From Dysosmobacter segnis (GTDB lineage: Bacteria; Bacillota; Clostridia; Oscillospirales; Oscillospiraceae): DNA of 62,288 nucleotides. How positions within the stretch are numbered: the first letter of the stretch is position 1; each line of letters opens with the position of its first letter. Under the pieces are notes generated by a model. The model made no database searches and was not told the origin of the DNA. It was given only the letters and a program-made list of their open reading frames with translations. A program made the position numbers and the translations under genes. The DNA lies in the NCBI RefSeq assembly GCF_014297285.1, contig NZ_JACOQI010000018.1, positions 1 through 62,288 of the forward strand, written 5' to 3'. Positions 53,824 to 62,288 of this stretch are shown here, one piece after another.

Positions 53824-56685
53824 ATGTTCTACAAAATGATCGAAGCCAAGCGCAATGAGTGGTTGGCTTCGGAGACTTGCACAGTCAAGGCGGTCATTGA
53901 CTACATCGTAAAAACCGGGCAAATGCGCGATGCGCAGGTTGAGGCAATCAAAACCTATCTGTTTTTAAAAATCGCGTGTGGCTGCAAGCCTTTAGCAGAG
54001 TTGTTCTGCGAGGGTGCGTTCAATACGCTGGATCTGGATGATTTGGAGGTATCGCACAGCACCCGTGAATACCTCAAAGTAAACAAAGCTGCTGCAGCAC
54101 TGTTTGAATACGCCTGCCTCACCAACGATGCAGGAGAGCAGGTCTCTCCCAAGCTGGAACAGCAAATCCGCAAAGAACCGGAAAGCATTGATTGCCATGC
54201 GTTCTTCCACAAAGCCTTTTATGATTTATCTTACACCGACTACCTGTTCAGTCTCCCCATGGGCGCAGGCAAGACCTATCTGATGGCGGCTTTTATCTAT
54301 CTGGACTTATACTTTGCGCGGAATGAGCCGAAAAATTCTGCTTTCGCACATAACTTTATTATCTTTGCGCCCTCCGGTCTGAAGTCCTCCGTTGTCCCCA
54401 GTCTGAAAACCATTCAAAACTTTGATCCTACATGGGTCATTCCCGAACCGGCCGCTTCGGAACTCAAGCGCATGATCTCCTTTGAGGTACTGGATCAGAG
54501 TAAAACGGCAAAGAAGTCCAACAAGACGAAAAATCCGAATGTGCAGAAAATCGCAAACCATCAGCCGCTGTCGGAGTTGTTCGGTCTGGTTGCCGTCACC
54601 AACGCGGAAAAAGTCATTCTCGACCGTATTCAGGAAAGTCAAGGTCAAATCAACCTATTTGAGGAAAGTGATGACGAAAAAGATCGTCAGGCGAATGAGC
54701 TGCGCAACCTGATCGGCAAACTCCCCGCTTTGTCTATTTTCATTGACGAGGTGCACCACGCTGTCAGCGATGAGATCAAACTGCGCGCTGTTGTCACACG
54801 TTGGGCGGAAAATGATACGGTCAATTCAGTCATCGGCTTTTCCGGCACGCCGTATCTGGAAAAAGCAGAGAAAATCACCGTGGTGGACAATCTGTCAGTC
54901 GCCGCAGCGGAGATCACAAATATCGTGTATTACTACCCGCTCATTAACGGTGTTGGAAATTTTCTCAAGCGTCCGGTGGTGAAGATCGCGGAGTTTGCGG
55001 ACAGCAGCCGTATCATTGAAGCCGGTGTGCGTGAATTTTTTGAAACCTACAAGGATACCGTCTATGCCAATGGCACAGTCGCAAAGCTGGGCATCTACTG
55101 CGGAACCATCGAAAAGCTGGAAGAACTTGTTTACCCGCTTGTCGCAAAAATCGCCGCGGAATGCGGCTTTGGCAGCGACACCATTCTCAAGTTCCACAAG
55201 GGCAATAAGCAGTACCCCCAGCCTACCGACAGCCAGATGCAGTTTGATTCACTGGATAAGGCAATTTCTAAAATCCGCGTTGTTCTGCTGGTTCAAATCG
55301 GCAAGGAGGGCTGGGACTGCCGCAGCCTGACGGGGATCATCCTCTCGCAGGAGGGCGACTGCCCGAAGAATATGGTGCTGCAAACCTCCTGCCGATGCCT
55401 TCGTCAGGTGGATAAGAACGCGCCGGAAACGGCACTCATCTACCTCAATGACAGCAACGCGGACAAGCTCAATGCTCAACTCCAACAGCAGCACCGCATT
55501 TCTCTGAAAGAATTCACCGAGGCCAGCCACGGTAAAACTGAAATCAAGCGGTATGACCGCACCGCTTACTTAAAGTTGCCCAAAATTGATTTCTACCAGT
55601 TCAAAGTCAATTACGAAACCCAGACCGAGGAACCTGCCGCTCCGGAATCAAAGATCCCTGTTGCCGCAGACGAAGCGAAGGTGTCTGATGACATTATCAA
55701 GACCACTGACCTGACCATGGAAACGCAGCGCATTGAGGTAAGCAACACCGAGCGCGGCACAGAACAGGCGACCTTTGCCACGTGGCTGCTTCGTATTGTC
55801 AAGGGCAGCTTTGGTTCACTGACCATGCAGGAATTAAGCCGTTACAGCGATTTGCTGCGGGAGGTCTATTTGACCGTGACCTACGAGCGCGACGGCGTTC
55901 GTTACTACAGTTCCCGCTACGACCATGCTATGGTGGAAGCAAATATCCGAAAGGCGTTCTGCGAAAAGCGCACCTTCCACACAAAGGAAGAGCTGATTCC
56001 CGAGGAAGCCAGCCTGCTGAATATCGCAAATTTCACTCCCACAGTCCACACAGAGAAACCGGACGATTACTACCCCGCACAGGACTTGGTAGAACGCATC
56101 ATTCTGGATGATAAAGGTAAGTTGAAAGTCAGCGCAAAAGAGCAGGCCATGATGGAGTTGGCAGAGGAAACCGGAAATACCGCCATTTTGGAGATGCTTC
56201 GCAAGCAAAATTCGTCCCATCCGCAAAAAGACCGCACCTTCCACTATCTGCCCTATCACACAGACAGCGGCTTTGAGCAGACTTTCCTCAAAGAAGTCCT
56301 GACCTTCGATGAGGTTGAGCGGCTTGGCTTGGAGGTCTACTACAACGGCGACCGTGCCATGACAGAATTTAAGATCAAGTGCTATCAGCGCCTGAACGGT
56401 GGCTGGCGATATATTGGAATGTACACGCCGGATTTCCTCGTTCTCCAGCGCAAGGATAGTAAAATTCACAAGGCCATTATCGTGGAAACCAAGGGCGGTA
56501 TTTATGCCAATGACCCTGCGTTCAAGGATAAGCGGACTTTTATGGAAATGGAGTTCTCCCGCTATAACAATCAGGCGTTCGGCTACGCGCGGTTTGAGTA
56601 TCTCTATTTGGAGGATACTCTGCCAGAGGCGGAACGTATCAGACAAACACATGAGAAAATCTGCGGATTTTTTGAGGAGAGATAA
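53824..56685 (+). CDS. res: Type III restriction subunit Res (helicase-nuclease)
   Basis: A 953-residue SF2 helicase-endonuclease. Walker A PMGAGKT (about 145-151), DEVHH box (about 308-312), VIGFSGTPYLEKAE, and helicase motif region QIGKEGWDCRSLTGIILSQEG and QTSCRCLRQVD (motif VI). The C-terminus has a PD-(D/E)XK nuclease: YTPDFLV (about 867) and VETKGG (about 887). Together with Mod it would cut DNA when two unmodified sites face each other. Unusually, it comes before mod. Confidence 0.93.
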   Translation: MFYKMIEAKRNEWLASETCTVKAVIDYIVKTGQMRDAQVEAIKTYLFLKIACGCKPLAELFCEGAFNTLDLDDLEVSHSTREYLKVNKAAAALFEYACLTNDAGEQVSPKLEQQIRKEPESIDCHAFFHKAFYDLSYTDYLFSLPMGAGKTYLMAAFIYLDLYFARNEPKNSAFAHNFIIFAPSGLKSSVVPSLKTIQNFDPTWVIPEPAASELKRMISFEVLDQSKTAKKSNKTKNPNVQKIANHQPLSELFGLVAVTNAEKVILDRIQESQGQINLFEESDDEKDRQANELRNLIGKLPALSIFIDEVHHAVSDEIKLRAVVTRWAENDTVNSVIGFSGTPYLEKAEKITVVDNLSVAAAEITNIVYYYPLINGVGNFLKRPVVKIAEFADSSRIIEAGVREFFETYKDTVYANGTVAKLGIYCGTIEKLEELVYPLVAKIAAECGFGSDTILKFHKGNKQYPQPTDSQMQFDSLDKAISKIRVVLLVQIGKEGWDCRSLTGIILSQEGDCPKNMVLQTSCRCLRQVDKNAPETALIYLNDSNADKLNAQLQQQHRISLKEFTEASHGKTEIKRYDRTAYLKLPKIDFYQFKVNYETQTEEPAAPESKIPVAADEAKVSDDIIKTTDLTMETQRIEVSNTERGTEQATFATWLLRIVKGSFGSLTMQELSRYSDLLREVYLTVTYERDGVRYYSSRYDHAMVEANIRKAFCEKRTFHTKEELIPEEASLLNIANFTPTVHTEKPDDYYPAQDLVERIILDDKGKLKVSAKEQAMMELAEETGNTAILEMLRKQNSSHPQKDRTFHYLPYHTDSGFEQTFLKEVLTFDEVERLGLEVYYNGDRAMTEFKIKCYQRLNGGWRYIGMYTPDFLVLQRKDSKIHKAIIVETKGGIYANDPAFKDKRTFMEMEFSRYNNQAFGYARFEYLYLEDTLPEAERIRQTHEKICGFFEER

Positions 56686-56688
56686 ATA

Positions 56689-57537
56689 ATGGATTGGCTT
56701 GATTATCGACAGGCACTTGGGTTATCGTTTAATGACGACCAAAAAAAGAATCTATTTATAAAACGTATAGAAGTCTTTATGCGATCCGGAAAACGATATT
56801 CCTTTACCGAACGAGACGAAATTGCTTTTGCGTACATGATAGGTGAAACTTATCTCCCTTCTGACCGAGAACCGTTGGCTTTTTGTTTAGACGAAGAACT
56901 GGTCGGACTTCAAAAAGTATGGCCATATCTCAAAAAACATACTGATAACTTTCTCGATTTTTTGGCAACGCTTGTTGCATTCATCAATACATACAAAGGG
57001 AAAAATTCGGATAAAATTGCCGTTTTTTCTGCCATAAAAGGTGCACTCAATGACTGCCATATAGATTTTGAAATCGTAAAAGATAGTGATGGTGATTTCA
57101 TTTTCCCTAAAGGCGCAAAAGAATTGGATGATGCGCTTGTTTCTGAGCCGTTAGATTGGTTAGCTGATTATTCTGAGTCGCGCAAGGCATTTGTAAAAGC
57201 TCTAAAAGAGTATTCAGAAACAACTTCGGATAACGCCAGCGATATTGCGGACAAATTTCGCAAAACCTTGGAAAACTTTTTCCAAGAGTTTTTTGGAGGC
57301 AACAAGTCACTCGAAAACTACAAAAATACATATGGGACATATTTGAAAAGCCAAGGAGTTCCTAAAGAAGTAAGTGGAAATTTTGAGACATTGCTTCAAG
57401 CATATACAAGCTTTATGAACAACTACGCAAAGCATCGAGATGCCACAAGCAACAGACTTCTGGAATACCTTATGTATCAAACAGGCAACATCATTCGTCT
57501 CCTGATCACATTAAAACAAGGGGAGGACAAACAATGA
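56689..57537 (+). CDS. Unknown AT-rich gene between res and mod
   Basis: A 282-residue helical protein. Segments: FLDFLATLVAFINTYKGKNSDKIAVFSAIKGALNDCHIDFEI, PLDWLADYSESRKAFVKALKEYSE and a C-terminal FMNNYAKHRDATSNRLLEYLMYQTGNIIRLLITLK resembling C-terminal helices of abortive-infection proteins. Base composition is visibly more AT-rich than res and mod. It starts 3 bases after res and overlaps the next gene, so it is fully in the operon. Possibly a second anti-phage activity; not proven by any motif. Confidence 0.7.
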   Translation: MDWLDYRQALGLSFNDDQKKNLFIKRIEVFMRSGKRYSFTERDEIAFAYMIGETYLPSDREPLAFCLDEELVGLQKVWPYLKKHTDNFLDFLATLVAFINTYKGKNSDKIAVFSAIKGALNDCHIDFEIVKDSDGDFIFPKGAKELDDALVSEPLDWLADYSESRKAFVKALKEYSETTSDNASDIADKFRKTLENFFQEFFGGNKSLENYKNTYGTYLKSQGVPKEVSGNFETLLQAYTSFMNNYAKHRDATSNRLLEYLMYQTGNIIRLLITLKQGEDKQ

Positions 57538-57731
57538 ATATCAGACCTACAGTAGATTTTGATGACAAATATCTGAATGCAAAGTGTAAAGTGATTGAAT
57601 GTATTAAAGCACTGAATCAACTAACTCCGGAACAAAACCAGCAACTGGCTCGAGAATGTTTTGCCTCCATGGGGATGGCAATGTCACTTGAACAGTTCAT
57701 ACACCACATGGAGAATGGAGGACAAGGATAA
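57534..57731 (+). CDS. Small protein between res and mod
   Basis: A 65-residue acidic helical protein (KVIECIKALNQLTPEQNQQLARECFASMGMAMSLEQFIHHMENG). Start overlaps the previous stop (ATGA), and its stop shares one base with the mod ATG (TAATG). It may act with its AT-rich neighbour as a pair. Confidence 0.7.
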   Translation: MNIRPTVDFDDKYLNAKCKVIECIKALNQLTPEQNQQLARECFASMGMAMSLEQFIHHMENGGQG

Positions 57732-59719
57732 TGCCCATTAAATACATTCCCTTCATTCCCGAGCCCGTGGAGGGGCAGGCGGTGCTGGGCAATTTCAACC
57801 GCATTCTGCGCTACAAGGGTGCGGACGAGCTGTCCATGACGCTCCAGCGGGGAATGCCCCTGTACGAGATGGAGAAGCAGGAGACCGTGGGCGAGAACAC
57901 CGATGGCAACATGGTCATTCGCGGCGAATGCGTGTCTGCCTGCGCCTATTTGAAAGAGCAGGGCGTTCAGGTTGACTTGGTCTACATCGACCCGCCCTTT
58001 GCCAGCGGCGCGGACTACGCCAAAAAGGTCTATATCCGCCGCAATCCCAAGGTTGCCGAGGCCATCGCGCAGGCGGAGCGGGAACTGGATGTGGACGAGC
58101 TGAAAGCCTTTGAGGAAAAGATGTACGGCGATGTCTGGGATAAAGAAAAGTACCTGAGCTGGATGTACGAAAACCTCATGGCGATCAAAGGCGTCATGAG
58201 CGAAACGGCATCGATCTATGTGCATCTGGACTATCACATCGGGCATTATGTGAAGATCCTGATGGACGAGATTTTTGGCGAAGACAATTTCCGAAACGAG
58301 ATTATCTGGAAGCGCGCTACCGCCCACAGTGATGCGGAGTTTTACGGCAACAACTTTGACTGCATTTATTTCTACACGAAATCTCAGACGGATTATATTT
58401 TTAACACGGTCTATCAGCCCTATGATGATGCGTATGTTGCTCGCTTTAGCCGGACTGACCCCGATGGTCGCCGCTGGGACAGCGGAAATCTGACCGCGAA
58501 AGGCCTTTCCGGCGGCGGTTACGACTACGAGTATAAAGGCTATCGCTCGCTTTGGAGAATGCCGCTTGAAACCATGGAGCGCTTAGACCGTGAAGGCAGA
58601 ATCCATATTACAAAGACTGGCGGCATCCGTTCCAAAGTCTATCTTGACGAACTGCCTGGTATGCCCGCACAATCCATGTGGCTGGATATTAACCCTGTAA
58701 ATTCACAAGCTGTAGAGCGTTCAGACTACGCCACGCAAAAGCCGGAAGCGTTGATTGAACGCATCATCAACGCTTCCTCCGACAGAGGTATGCTCGTTGC
58801 TGACTTCTTCGGCGGCAGCGGCGTGACTGCCGCCGTTGCCAACAAGCTGGGGCGGCGCTTTATCCACTGCGACATCGGGCTCAACTCCATCCAGACTGCC
58901 CGCGACCGCCTCGTTACTGATGGTGCGGAATTTGATGTACTGGAGATCAAGGACGGCGTACAGCTTTACCGCAACCCCGTTCAGACGATGGATAAGATTA
59001 AGTCCCTCATTCCCGGTCTAAAAAACGAGGACGATTTGGACTCCTTCTGGGAGGGAGCCATCTCTGACAGCAAGCTGGGCATGATTCCTGTCTATGTGCC
59101 AAACCTGATGGACAGCAGCTCCAAGCTGCTGGATGTGGTGCTGATGAACCGCATTCTCCATCAGGCCATCCCTGACTTGGATAGTAGTGTAAAAAAGGTC
59201 ATCGTGTATTACATCGACATCACCGACGAGGACGAAATTCGCCGCTTTATCGCCGCGGATGACAGTACCACCGTGGAGATTGAGCTGCGCGATCTGAAAA
59301 CGGTGCTGGACGATGTGGCCATTGGGGACGAGGTATCGTTCCATTGCACAGAAGTCCATGATGACCTCTTCGGCGGCTGGCAGGTGGTGATCGACAGCTT
59401 TGTCAGCGACCGCGTGCTGCAAAAGATCACGGAGTTCAACAACAAAGCCCGCATGAACGCCTCGCCCAAGAAGCCCTTCAAGCCCATTGAAATCAGCGAG
59501 GAGGGGCTGGAACTGATCGAGTATCTGAGCCTTGACTGCACCGCCGCTGACGGCGCATGGCACTCCGACAGCGAGATCAAGATCGACAAGCTGGGTTATG
59601 TCATCCGCAACGGCGAGAAAACCAAGGAGTTCTGGGACGGAGCTATCCGCAGTGAAAAGAAACCGCTTAGATTGAAGATTCGTAATATCTGCGGAGATGA
59701 AACCATGTGGGAGATTTGA
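57731..59719 (+). CDS. mod: Type III methyltransferase subunit Mod
   Basis: A 662-residue N6-adenine methyltransferase. Catalytic DPPF (87-90, in LVYIDPPFASGADYAKK) precedes the SAM-binding GMLVADFFGGSGVTAAVANKLGRRFIHCDIG (about 353-383), the beta-class order used by type III Mod. The recognition domain lies between, about residues 180-300. AGAATGGAGGACAAGG supplies the ribosome site. Pairs with Res encoded upstream. Confidence 0.94.
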   Translation: MPIKYIPFIPEPVEGQAVLGNFNRILRYKGADELSMTLQRGMPLYEMEKQETVGENTDGNMVIRGECVSACAYLKEQGVQVDLVYIDPPFASGADYAKKVYIRRNPKVAEAIAQAERELDVDELKAFEEKMYGDVWDKEKYLSWMYENLMAIKGVMSETASIYVHLDYHIGHYVKILMDEIFGEDNFRNEIIWKRATAHSDAEFYGNNFDCIYFYTKSQTDYIFNTVYQPYDDAYVARFSRTDPDGRRWDSGNLTAKGLSGGGYDYEYKGYRSLWRMPLETMERLDREGRIHITKTGGIRSKVYLDELPGMPAQSMWLDINPVNSQAVERSDYATQKPEALIERIINASSDRGMLVADFFGGSGVTAAVANKLGRRFIHCDIGLNSIQTARDRLVTDGAEFDVLEIKDGVQLYRNPVQTMDKIKSLIPGLKNEDDLDSFWEGAISDSKLGMIPVYVPNLMDSSSKLLDVVLMNRILHQAIPDLDSSVKKVIVYYIDITDEDEIRRFIAADDSTTVEIELRDLKTVLDDVAIGDEVSFHCTEVHDDLFGGWQVVIDSFVSDRVLQKITEFNNKARMNASPKKPFKPIEISEEGLELIEYLSLDCTAADGAWHSDSEIKIDKLGYVIRNGEKTKEFWDGAIRSEKKPLRLKIRNICGDETMWEI

Positions 59720-59734
59720 TATTATAAATCTTTG

Positions 59735-59781
59735 AAAAAGTAAGGACTGAGGGAGTTTTACTCCCTCAGTCCTTACTTTTT
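59735..59781. terminator. Bidirectional intrinsic terminator
   Basis: AAAAAGTAAGGACTGAGGGA and its exact complement surround loop TTTTA: a stem of about 21 bp with A/T tracts on both sides. It separates mod from the convergent DUF6076 gene. Confidence 0.9.
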
Positions 59782-61071
59782 ATACTTCTCCCTTAAGCTC
59801 CTATGCCCGCCGCGGGCGATATTCTCCTGTTCCTCTGGCGTCCAAACCTTCCATTCCGCATTCTCCTCTCTCAAGTCCAGATGCATGAAGCCTCGGTAGT
59901 TGATAGCTGGATCAAAGTCCAGATTCCCCTTGATATGCCGACGCCATGCTGTGCTGTCCGGCTCCGGCAGAGACACCTGCTCGACCTCATAGGTTTCCAG
60001 TTCTCCAAAGGAATCGATTTCCCGTAGGAAATCCGATGCGGAGATTTTTCCTTTGAGATACCTCCCTCTGACCTTGACCGCTGCACTGATCCATTCCTGA
60101 TAGCGAGCGTCGCTCACAGGCTTCAGCCGATCCCGCTGGTCTGGCGGAGCGTCCTCATAACGGTTCCGTCGTTCTTCCATCCTATGTCGCAGAACATTGT
60201 ATATCCGCAGTGCCTCATCCAATGCCGCACCATCCTTGCCCTTGAGCTTTGGCCCCAGCGCCTTGCAGGATAGTCCGTCGATCACACGGTCGCAGTAGTG
60301 CGTTTCCGCAGAGGTTTTCGGAATGAAATACTGCCAGCAGCACTCACACCGTGCGATACGCTTTTTCTTCTGGCGGAAATAAAGCTGCAATTCCAACAGG
60401 TACAGCTCAAAGGTATTTTCAACCGTATACCGCAATCGGTGTCCGAACGGCATCGGCCTGCAAGGAAAGAACTGGTGCATTAACGCGGGGTATGCCTCCT
60501 CCAACGCTCCATACCGTTCCCACTGCGCGGCGCGCTCATAATCGGCAAACCCGATCTCCAGAAGATTTCGAATACGCAGCTGTGCCCTGCACGGCTCGTC
60601 CAGTGCCCGAAGAACTGCGGCACCTTTCTCGGACGGAAAAATCGGCGAACCATTGTCCTGCATTGCCATTGCGTCCCGAAGATGTTCAGAGGCATAAAAA
60701 GCGGATATGGTATCGATCCTCTTGATCCAATCAGGCAAGTCGCTGATCTGTTTTTCAAAATCCTCATAGTCCGAATAGGGAACATCCATGCGTTCCAAAA
60801 ACAGAGGATGCTCCGTCCAGAGCCGCTGGATCACGGCATGGTATTCCGCAAAATCCAGAGAAGTAAACCGAACCAGTTCCTCCGCTGGCGTTCGACCCCT
60901 GAGTTCTTCTACACGCCCATCCTTGCCAACCAATAAAATATCGATGTTCTCTCCGGTATCTGTTTCCAAAAAGATGCCGGAGATATTCTTTTCGGGAGCG
61001 GTCAACTTGGGGTCACGCAGTCCGAGCTGTAGTTGCAAGTCTTGGAAAAATCTCGAAAACCACTCTTCCAT
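59773..61071 (-). CDS. DUF6076 protein
   Basis: A 432-residue protein of a family common on clostridial mobile elements. It has mixed helical content and a treble-clef-like zinc site (RCECCWQYFIPKTSAETHYC, about 240-259), where CxxC and a later Cys pair bind metal; this resembles CGNR-type fingers. The adjacent helicase gene is divergent. Function unknown. Confidence 0.75.
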   Translation of the reverse strand: MEEWFSRFFQDLQLQLGLRDPKLTAPEKNISGIFLETDTGENIDILLVGKDGRVEELRGRTPAEELVRFTSLDFAEYHAVIQRLWTEHPLFLERMDVPYSDYEDFEKQISDLPDWIKRIDTISAFYASEHLRDAMAMQDNGSPIFPSEKGAAVLRALDEPCRAQLRIRNLLEIGFADYERAAQWERYGALEEAYPALMHQFFPCRPMPFGHRLRYTVENTFELYLLELQLYFRQKKKRIARCECCWQYFIPKTSAETHYCDRVIDGLSCKALGPKLKGKDGAALDEALRIYNVLRHRMEERRNRYEDAPPDQRDRLKPVSDARYQEWISAAVKVRGRYLKGKISASDFLREIDSFGELETYEVEQVSLPEPDSTAWRRHIKGNLDFDPAINYRGFMHLDLREENAEWKVWTPEEQENIARGGHRSLREKYKK

Positions 61072-61140
61072 GTAAAAACCATCTCCCTTCCTTTACAGTA
61101 TCAGTATACCACATTGACAAACCGGAAAGGAGTATTTTTT

Positions 61141-62187
61141 ATGAACCGACTGCAAACCATTGACGCGGACACGCTGCAAAGCACCGCTTACGAACCGGTC
61201 TCCTTCGTGGTGGACGATCTGCTGCCCCAGGGACTGCACCTGCTGGCAGGCGCGCCGAAGATCGGCAAATCGTGGCTGGCGCTGTGGCTGTGTCTCTGCG
61301 CCGCGCAAGGCAAACCGCTCTGGACGTTCGCCACACGGCCATGCGAGGTGCTGTACCTCTGTCTGGAGGACAGCTTCCAGCGTATCCAGAGCCGCCTCTT
61401 TGATCTCACGGAGGACGCGCCGCCCACGCTGCACTTCGCCGTCATGTCCCAGCAGCTCCACAACGGGCTGGTGGAACAGATCGAGCAATTCCTGAAGGAG
61501 CATCCACAGACCCGGCTCATCGTCATCGACACGCTCCAGCGCATCCGCACAGCAGGCAATGACGCGAATCCCTATGCCAGCGACTATCGGGACATCGGCG
61601 TTCTGAAAGCGCTGGCGGACAAGCACCGCATCGCCATTCTGCTGGTGCATCATCTGCGGAAGATGAATGACGATGACCCCATGAACATGATCTCCGGCAC
61701 CACCGGACTCAGCGGTGCCACCGACAGCAACTTCGTCCTCCGCAAGAGCAAGCGCAGAGAGAACACCGCCACGCTCTACTGCACCGGGCGGGACATCCCC
61801 TACCGGGAACTGGCGCTGGAGTTCGACGGTGAGGATCATGTCTGGAAGCTGCTGTCAGATGACTGCGAACAGAAAGAGCAGCCCAACGAGAGAATTCTTT
61901 TTCTTCTCTCTGAATTGCTGCGCCGGCAGCCGGAGATCAGCGCCCCTGCCAAGGCGCTGTTGGAAAAGATCGACCCTGCCAGTGCGGAGGGACTGACCCC
62001 CAACAGCTTCTCCCACCGAATCCGTAAAAGCGTTGACGCTCTAAGGAGAAACGGCATTACGGTGTCCTTCCGCAAGAGCAACGGCGACCGTCTGATCTGC
62101 CTGAAAAGGGTCGATGGGGTCGATGATCCCGTTGCCGGAAACATCGTCACCATCGACCCTGAGAACCCGCCGTGTTTCGGCGTGTGA
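61141..62187 (+). CDS. RepA-like AAA ATPase/helicase
   Basis: A 348-residue RecA-fold ATPase (AAA_25). Walker A AGAPKIGKSW (36-45), Walker B TRLIVIDTLQRI (about 123-134) and LLVHHLRK (about 177-184), with a C-terminal winged-helix-like part (SFSHRIRKSVDALRRNGITVSF). The family includes plasmid RepA replicative helicases and is typical of integrative elements. AAAGGAG lies upstream of the ATG; an earlier in-frame stretch is a shadow of the opposite gene's start. Confidence 0.87.
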   Translation: MNRLQTIDADTLQSTAYEPVSFVVDDLLPQGLHLLAGAPKIGKSWLALWLCLCAAQGKPLWTFATRPCEVLYLCLEDSFQRIQSRLFDLTEDAPPTLHFAVMSQQLHNGLVEQIEQFLKEHPQTRLIVIDTLQRIRTAGNDANPYASDYRDIGVLKALADKHRIAILLVHHLRKMNDDDPMNMISGTTGLSGATDSNFVLRKSKRRENTATLYCTGRDIPYRELALEFDGEDHVWKLLSDDCEQKEQPNERILFLLSELLRRQPEISAPAKALLEKIDPASAEGLTPNSFSHRIRKSVDALRRNGITVSFRKSNGDRLICLKRVDGVDDPVAGNIVTIDPENPPCFGV

Positions 62188-62288
62188 GCCGCTGTGTGCG
62201 CGGTTAGGGGCTGGGGTGGCGTGTGTACCCGTCGAGGGGATATTCTGCCCGCACGGGGCAAATTCCGAGACGGCATAAAAACGACGAA

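Larger units (their letters stand above)
48431..62288. mobile_element. Genomic island with type III restriction system
   Basis: The stretch begins within a broken spoVT gene and holds an excisionase-like protein, an XRE regulator, R-M genes, a RepA-like helicase and a DUF6076 protein, a typical integrative or mobilisable element cargo. No relaxase or integrase is visible inside; the right end lies beyond the window. Confidence 0.55.

Noticed and set aside
62188..62288. Start of another gene at the right edge
   Set aside because: Only 100 bp remain, with no clear start or family likeness.

Overview
The window looks like a chromosome segment of a GC-rich anaerobic Firmicute of class Clostridia, probably a gut Oscillospiraceae/Ruminococcaceae-type bacterium. 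This is inferred from a SCIFF six-cysteine RiPP operon (a clostridial hallmark), a spoVT/AbrB sporulation regulator remnant, strong AGGAGG ribosome-binding sites and the clostridial style of the phage and island genes. No rRNA or tRNA gene and no CRISPR array was seen.

Layout. (1) 1-2339: the 3' end of an unidentified gene, a leftward tyrosine integrase, about 650 bp of hairpin-rich non-coding DNA and a broken ECF-transporter S-component gene. (2) About 2340-45004: a complete-looking temperate phage with a contractile (P2-like) tail, nearly all transcribed leftward. From right to left it holds early/replication/DNA-modification genes (44.9-33 kb: small DNA-binding proteins, two C5-cytosine methyltransferases and one amino-methyltransferase, HD hydrolase, membrane-anchored lytic transglycosylase, HUH replication initiator, Gp37/Gp68-type iron-sulfur protein); an ArpU/RinA-like late activator with a candidate late promoter; head genes (terminase, portal, S78 protease, capsid); tail and baseplate genes; a tail fibre that is the target of a diversity-generating retroelement (DGR); the DGR cassette (avd, template repeat, reverse transcriptase); lysis genes; and a left-end lysogeny block (three tiny plus-strand genes, a ribbon-helix-helix protein, an XRE repressor and an IS30-family transposase at the very edge). 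(3) 45-48.1 kb: SCIFF precursor, SCIFF radical-SAM maturase and a one-base-overlapping PLP decarboxylase. (4) 48.4-62.3 kb: a genomic island starting at a truncated spoVT, with unknown genes, an XRE regulator, a DUF4143 ATPase, a type III restriction-modification operon in the unusual order res-X-Y-mod, a DUF6076 protein and a RepA-like helicase.

Main discoveries. The DGR is complete: a 122-bp template repeat (9668-9789) and a 122-bp variable repeat (10406-10527) differ at 12 positions, all of which are adenines of the template coding strand, and a GGAA-loop hairpin lies just past the target gene. The phage has no tyrosine or serine integrase within its gene block. Instead an IS30-family transposase sits at one edge, and imperfect inverted repeats lie at both edges (2340-2368 and 44980-45004), suggesting a transposable phage driven by an IS30-type enzyme. 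A promoter-terminator pair on the opposite strand of the replication-initiator leader predicts a roughly 78-nt antisense RNA. A solitary plus-strand SWIM zinc-finger membrane gene in the head/tail operon carries two copies of a 16-nt motif that recurs beside the phage repressor gene. Tail genes gpE and E' are joined by a GGGTTTT -1 slippery site.

How it fits together: the repressor-side elements probably hold the phage silent while the SWIM gene is expressed as a lysogenic conversion gene. On induction, the rightmost small regulators start early transcription, the ArpU-like activator turns on the late operon from near 31.95 kb, and the DGR diversifies the fibre tip so progeny can meet altered receptors. 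The phage methyltransferases and the neighbouring type III system represent opposing sides of restriction.
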